Shown here: positions 60,186-64,000 of the stretch, piece after piece
Layout: every line of letters begins with the position of its first letter
Position numbering within the stretch: the first letter of the stretch is position 1
Source: Flavobacterium panici
Lineage (GTDB): Bacteria; Bacteroidota; Bacteroidia; Flavobacteriales; Flavobacteriaceae
Assembly (NCBI RefSeq): GCF_903819335.1
Contig: NZ_CAIJDE010000036.1
Span: 62,001 to 126,000 of the forward strand
Reading direction: 5' to 3'
DNA length: 64,000 nucleotides
The notes under the pieces: model-generated
The model's input: the letters and a program-made list of their open reading frames with translations, nothing else
The model's database searches: none
What the model was told of the DNA's origin: nothing
Made by a program: the position numbers and the translations under genes

Positions 60186-60578
60186 ATGGATTCAAAAATA
60201 CGTTACGAAATCGAGTTTCCGATCAATTCTTCGCCACAATTATTGTATCAATATATATCAACTCCGTCAGGATTATCAGAATGGTTTGCTGACAATGTTA
60301 ATTCAAGAGGTGAATTTTTTACTTTCATCTGGAACGATTCGCAGGAAAAAGCACGTCTTGCATCTAAAAAAACAGGTGAAAAAGTAAAGTTTAAATGGGT
60401 TGATGAAAGCAGTAAGGATACTGAATACTTTTTTGAACTCCATATTTTAGTTGATGAATTAACTAAGGATGTATCATTAATGGTAGTCGATTTTGCAGAA
60501 AAAGAAGAAGTAGGCGAAGCTAAACAATTGTGGGAGAATCAAATCTCAGACCTAAAACATCTTATAGGATCTGTTTAG
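60186..60578 (+). CDS. START-like domain protein
   Basis: A 130-residue protein with a START/SRPBCC-like fold. It begins IRYEIEFPINSSPQLLYQYI and contains GLSEWFADNV, typical of AHSA1- and START-like proteins that bind hydrophobic ligands. No catalytic residues are obvious. Common in Flavobacteriia next to an aminotransferase, as here. Function unknown. Confidence 0.85.
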   Translation: MDSKIRYEIEFPINSSPQLLYQYISTPSGLSEWFADNVNSRGEFFTFIWNDSQEKARLASKKTGEKVKFKWVDESSKDTEYFFELHILVDELTKDVSLMVVDFAEKEEVGEAKQLWENQISDLKHLIGSV

Positions 60579-60632
60579 TAAAAGTCTATTTTATGCCTTA
60601 TATTTGCCCTGAACAAAATTCAGGGTTTTTTT

Positions 60633-61469
60633 ATGATCAATTTTAACGGAAACATTGCACAAGAAGAAAATATTCTAACTCAAAATCGTGCCTTTTTATA
60701 CGGAGACGGCGTTTTTGAAACAGTAAAAATAATCAACAATAAAATCTTGTTTCTCGAAGATCATTATTTCAGGTTAATGGCTTCGATGCGTGTTGTTAGA
60801 ATGGAAATCCCGATGAATTTTACAATGGAATATTTTGAAGAGCAGATTTTAAATCTTGTGCAGCAAAAAAATATTGAATCATTGTCAAGGGCGAGGATAA
60901 CTCTTTTTAGAAACGATGGAGGTTTATATCTGCCAAAAACTAACGAAGTTTCTTTTTTAATTCATGCAGCACCGCTTGACAATACTTTATACGCTTTAAA
61001 TACGGCCGAATACGAAGTTGATTTGTATAAAGACTTCTATATAACAAAACAATTATTATCGTCGATTAAAACGACTAATAAAATGATTAATGTTACCGGA
61101 AGTATTTTTGCCCATGAAAACGGATTGGCAAATTGTATTTTACTAAACGACACTAAAAATGTTGTTGAAGCTTTGCAGGGAAATTTATTTATGGTTTCTG
61201 GCAAAAAACTAATTACACCTCCAATTTCTGAAGGATGTTTAAACGGAATTATGCGTAAGCAGATTTTAGCTTTAGCGAAGAAAGTAGAAGGCATAGAAGT
61301 ATTAGAAGAAATAATTTCGCCGTTTGATCTTCAAAAAGCAGACGAATTATTTCTAACAAATGTAATCACAGGAATACAACCGATAAGCAAATACCGAAAA
61401 AAAGAGTTTACAAGTAATCTGGCTCATTTATTAGTACAGAAACTAAATGAATCCATATCCGAAAATTAA
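60633..61469 (+). CDS. Aminotransferase class IV (aminodeoxychorismate lyase/branched-chain type)
   Basis: A 278-residue PLP-dependent enzyme. It has AFLYGDGVFETVKI at the N-terminus and SIKTTNKMINVTGSIFA, holding the PLP-binding Lys region, plus EALQGNLFMVSGKKL and LFLTNVITGIQPI, all class IV features. Candidate roles are 4-amino-4-deoxychorismate lyase (folate) or D-amino acid/branched-chain transaminase; the sequence does not decide. Its stop codon overlaps the convergent YqgE gene by four bases. Confidence 0.85.
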   Translation: MINFNGNIAQEENILTQNRAFLYGDGVFETVKIINNKILFLEDHYFRLMASMRVVRMEIPMNFTMEYFEEQILNLVQQKNIESLSRARITLFRNDGGLYLPKTNEVSFLIHAAPLDNTLYALNTAEYEVDLYKDFYITKQLLSSIKTTNKMINVTGSIFAHENGLANCILLNDTKNVVEALQGNLFMVSGKKLITPPISEGCLNGIMRKQILALAKKVEGIEVLEEIISPFDLQKADELFLTNVITGIQPISKYRKKEFTSNLAHLLVQKLNESISEN

Positions 61470-62026
61470 TTCAGATATGGGTTTTCAGGTGCATTTGACC
61501 AAATAACGTAATCACCGCCAAGTTCAATAATCTGCTCTTTCCAGAAATGGGTAGTAGATTTTCCAATAATTTTGTTTTTGTAATTATTGTCAGCAATGAT
61601 CCAGGAGTTTCCCTGCATTTCGTTTTCAAGCTGATTTTCGTCCCAACCGGTATAACCTAAGAAAAAACGAATATTGTTCTTATTGATCGATCCGTCGTTA
61701 ATTAAGTCTTTGGTTGATTCAAAATCTCCACCCCAATAAATTCCGTTAGAAATCTCGACACTATTCGGGATCAAGTCAGGAATATTATGAATGAAGTACA
61801 GATTGTCTTGTTCAACTGGGCCTCCGTTATATATTTTAAAGCTGGCTTCAATTTCAGGTATTAAATCATTAATAGTGTATTTTAATGGTTTATTAATGAT
61901 AAAACCTATTGATCCTTCTTTGTTATGGTCTGCTAATAAAATTACCGATCTGTTAAAAGATAAATCTCCAATTATTGAAGGCTCGGCAATAAGCAGGTGT
62001 CCTTTTTTTAATTTTTCTGAAATCAT
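61466..62026 (-). CDS. YqgE/AlgH family protein
   Basis: A 186-residue protein of the YqgE/AlgH type. It starts MISEKLKKGHLLIAEPSIIG, then has FNRSVILLADHNKEGSIGFI, YNGGPVEQDNLYFIHN and FFLGYTGWDENQLENEM, all hallmarks. Function of the family is unclear. The frame runs 28 codons further upstream, but this ATG gives the conserved start. The 3' end overlaps the aminotransferase gene. Confidence 0.92.
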   Translation of the reverse strand: MISEKLKKGHLLIAEPSIIGDLSFNRSVILLADHNKEGSIGFIINKPLKYTINDLIPEIEASFKIYNGGPVEQDNLYFIHNIPDLIPNSVEISNGIYWGGDFESTKDLINDGSINKNNIRFFLGYTGWDENQLENEMQGNSWIIADNNYKNKIIGKSTTHFWKEQIIELGGDYVIWSNAPENPYLN

Positions 62027-62095
62027 ACGGCTACAATTTTTATTAAATTTAATCATAAATTTTTTAAATTCACAAAAAAAATCGTTAAACCGCAC

Positions 62096-62122
62096 AAAAA
62101 AACCCTCCATAAGGAGGGTTTT
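62096..62122 (-). terminator. Terminator of the HU gene
   Basis: AAAACCCTCC and GGAGGGTTTT flank an ATAA loop. It lies just downstream of HU on the minus strand and upstream of YqgE. Confidence 0.85.
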
Positions 62123-62155
62123 AATTATATTATTTAGTTTAGAGAACTTTCTTAC

Positions 62156-62428
62156 TTAGTTCACTGCACCTTCTAATTCAGCTCCAGCTTTGAATTTTAC
62201 TACATTTTTTGCAGCAATTTTGATAGTTTTTCCTGTTTGAGGATTTCTACCGTCTCTAGCAGCTCTCGCAGATACTGACCAAGATCCGAAACCTACTAAT
62301 GAAATTCTTCCGCCTTTTTTCAAAGTAGTTCCTACGTTTCCTAAAAATGACTCTAAAGCTAATTTAGCCGCAGCTTTTGTAATTCCTGCATCAGCAGCGA
62401 TAGCATCGATTAATTCTGATTTGTTCAT
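62156..62428 (-). CDS. hup: HU family DNA-binding protein
   Basis: A 90-residue histone-like protein. It starts MNKSELIDAIAADAGITKAA and contains the DNA-binding arm signature GRNPQTGKTIKIAAKNVVKF. Length equals other HU proteins. It bends and compacts DNA. It has a textbook promoter 45 bases upstream and a terminator after it, so it is made from its own unit. Confidence 0.97.
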   Translation of the reverse strand: MNKSELIDAIAADAGITKAAAKLALESFLGNVGTTLKKGGRISLVGFGSWSVSARAARDGRNPQTGKTIKIAAKNVVKFKAGAELEGAVN

Positions 62429-62472
62429 AATAATTAGTTATTAATTGTTGGTTAAAAAAAATTGTTAATACA

Positions 62473-62502
62473 CAAATTTAGTAGGAAATCCGTTGCGTGC
62501 AA
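62473..62502 (-). promoter_or_regulatory. Predicted promoter of the HU gene
   Basis: TTG at 62500-62502 and TAAATTTG at 62473-62480 on the minus strand are exactly 19 bases apart, a full consensus match expected for a highly expressed gene. Confidence 0.8.
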
Positions 62503-62608
62503 GTGTTTTCTTTAATTTTAGCAATAATTGTTGATAACTTGTTTTTTTTGTTCATAAAGCGTGTTGTTCATCGATCAAAAACAGGTAGAAACCCCTGTTT
62601 TACTGACC

Positions 62609-63556
62609 TTAATAGACCTTTGCGCTATCAGAAAAAGTTATCCCATTTAACAATTCTGCTACTTGCATTCGTTTCTTACCAGGTAATTGCAGACTTAATA
62701 ACTGAATAAAGCCCTCTTTTATTGCAATTTTGATTTCTTTTTTATTAGTAATTAAAGTTCCAGCTTCATAAGAATGATCCTCTAAAACCAGTTTGGCTTC
62801 ATATATCTTTATATTTAATTCCTCATTTTTATCTTTCAAAAAACACCATGCTGCAGGATAAGGACTTAAGCCGCGAATTAAGTTATTAATTTCATCTCCT
62901 GGTTTTGTCCAGTCAATTTTACAATTTTCCTTATTTAGTTTATAAGCCGTTTTGATATCGTTATTATCTTCCTGAATTGTTGTAGTAACATTTCCGTTTT
63001 CAATCACCTTTAAAGTGTCAATAACAGTTGCGCTTCCTAAATGCATTAATCTGTCGTGAAGTTGTCCGGCATTTTCTGTTGGTTCAATTGCAATTTCCGA
63101 ATTTAAAATCATCGCTCCGGTATCAATTTTATCATCGATAAAAAATGTTGTAACTCCGGTTTTGGTTTCCCCATTAATAATTGCCCAGTTTATAGGAGCC
63201 GCGCCACGATAATTTGGTAATAAAGAAGCATGAAGATTAAATGTTCCTAAACCTGGCATTTCCCAAACTACTTTTGGTAACATTCTAAAGGCAACAACAA
63301 TTTGTAAATTGGCATTCAAAGCTTTTAACTCAGCTAAAAAACTTTCGTCTTTTAAATTTGTTGGCTGTAATAAAGTAAGATTGTTTGCAAGAGCATATTC
63401 CTTAACAGCCGAATATTTTATTTTTTGTCCGCGTCCGGCTGGTTTGTCTGCAGCTGTAATAACGCCAACAACTTCGTAATTGTTTTTAATAATGGTATCC
63501 AGAATGCCAACTGCAAACTCCGGAGTTCCCATAAATATAATTCGTAATTTTTCCAT
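62609..63556 (-). CDS. fmt: Methionyl-tRNA formyltransferase
   Basis: A 315-residue enzyme that formylates initiator Met-tRNA. The N-terminal Rossmann domain has RIIFMGTPEFAV, FNLHASLLPNYRGAAPINWA (catalytic Asn and His region) and DDKIDTGAMIL (catalytic Asp); the C-terminal OB-like domain follows. Its ATG overlaps the stop of the RecQ-type gene (TAATG), so translation is coupled. Confidence 0.96.
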   Translation of the reverse strand: MEKLRIIFMGTPEFAVGILDTIIKNNYEVVGVITAADKPAGRGQKIKYSAVKEYALANNLTLLQPTNLKDESFLAELKALNANLQIVVAFRMLPKVVWEMPGLGTFNLHASLLPNYRGAAPINWAIINGETKTGVTTFFIDDKIDTGAMILNSEIAIEPTENAGQLHDRLMHLGSATVIDTLKVIENGNVTTTIQEDNNDIKTAYKLNKENCKIDWTKPGDEINNLIRGLSPYPAAWCFLKDKNEELNIKIYEAKLVLEDHSYEAGTLITNKKEIKIAIKEGFIQLLSLQLPGKKRMQVAELLNGITFSDSAKVY

Positions 63557-64000
63557 TATGATTTTAAAGCGTATTTATTATTGGCTAAAATAATGATATG
63601 ATTGTTTTCCAGTAATTCCTGAAGAACCACAATAACATCTTTAGCATCTAATTTTATTTGATTCTGAATTTCGCGCGAAGTTAGTGCAGTTGCTTTTAAT
63701 AAGTGAAGAATTTTATCAGCAATTGAATCCGCTTCGGTGATTTTTCCTTTTTGAGTAATACAGAAAGAACAAACGCCGCAATTCGATTTAGTTTCTTCTC
63801 CAAAATAATCCAAAACTAATCTGTTTTTGCACGTTTTGTCTTCCTTTATATAATAGAGAACACTTGAAAGTTGATCTCGTTTTAGTTTGTTCTGTTTTTC
63901 CAGATATTTAGCAACTCTGTTTATAGTTAAATCATCTTCGCGGACTTCATTAAATAAAATCGTAGCGTCGTTGTTTTTCGATTTGTATTCAATGATATCT
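63556..64000 (-). CDS. RecQ-family DNA helicase, C-terminal part (5' end outside window)
   Basis: The minus-strand frame is open to the right edge of the window. The visible 147 residues match the C-terminal half of RecQ: a helical region (DATILFNEVREDDLTINRVA), the zinc site with Cys in KTCKNRLVLDYFGE and CGVCSFC, and a short winged-helix end with LTSREIQNQIKLDAKDVIVV. No HRDC domain follows, so this is the short form. RecQ proteins unwind DNA during repair. Its stop overlaps fmt. Confidence 0.85.
   Translation of the reverse strand, partial: DIIEYKSKNNDATILFNEVREDDLTINRVAKYLEKQNKLKRDQLSSVLYYIKEDKTCKNRLVLDYFGEETKSNCGVCSFCITQKGKITEADSIADKILHLLKATALTSREIQNQIKLDAKDVIVVLQELLENNHIIILANNKYALKS

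Noticed and set aside
62497..62709. Plus-strand frame of 70 codons opposite fmt and the HU promoter
   Set aside because: It overlaps the fmt gene on the other strand and the HU promoter, with no recognisable protein.

Overview
The window is chromosomal DNA from an AT-rich member of the Bacteroidota, most likely a Flavobacterium. Support comes from SusC/SusD pairs, a type IX secretion (T9SS) C-terminal sorting domain, promoters of the Bacteroidota form TTG-N17-20-TAnnTTTG, and the typical housekeeping set at the right end (HU, YqgE, Fmt, a RecQ-type helicase). No rRNA, phage, transposase or CRISPR array was seen. One tRNA (Met, CAU) is present.

Layout. 0-4.5 kb: the end of an SDR oxidoreductase, a giant DUF2339 membrane protein and a small hypothetical protein. 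4.6-37.5 kb: a large polysaccharide utilisation locus (PUL). It holds two GH27-type alpha-galactosidases transcribed divergently (one secreted by T9SS, one periplasmic), an SGNH acetylesterase, a GH36 alpha-galactosidase, a GntR/LacI-type regulator, an SSS symporter, SusC/SusD, a GH2 enzyme with an F5/8-type domain, GH95, a cytoplasmic DUF5107-TPR protein, a sugar-porter MFS transporter, an AraC regulator, galactose mutarotase and GH97. Enzyme content points to an acetylated glycan with terminal alpha-galactose, possibly also fucose or L-galactose and beta-mannose. Three promoters in this locus share a 20-bp operator at or near the start site, which probably makes one regulon under the GntR protein. 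The gaps between PUL genes carry several families of palindromic repeats and a 43-codon remnant of a GH92 gene.

37.6-41.2 kb: iron uptake (PepSY membrane protein and TonB siderophore receptor). 41.3-47.4 kb: an MFS exporter, two AraC regulators, a VOC protein, two aldo/keto reductases and a divergent HxlR regulator with a palindromic operator. 47.5-55.0 kb: an AraC regulator followed by three transcription units that share a 45-bp promoter box, then an exported redox repair set (OsmC, peroxiredoxin, thioredoxin, MsrA, MsrB, DsbD). The module looks like a dedicated oxidant response (peroxide or hypochlorite type) for the cell envelope. 55.1-57.8 kb: a quinone/catechol-detoxification-like set (ring-cleaving dioxygenase, a frameshifted cupin, an MhqD-like hydrolase, GNAT) with one operator repeated before two promoters. 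58.1-64 kb: two alpha/beta hydrolases, tRNA-Met, a START-like protein, an aminotransferase class IV, YqgE, HU, Fmt and the end of a RecQ helicase.

Functions are read from sequence motifs and family knowledge only; no database search was run.
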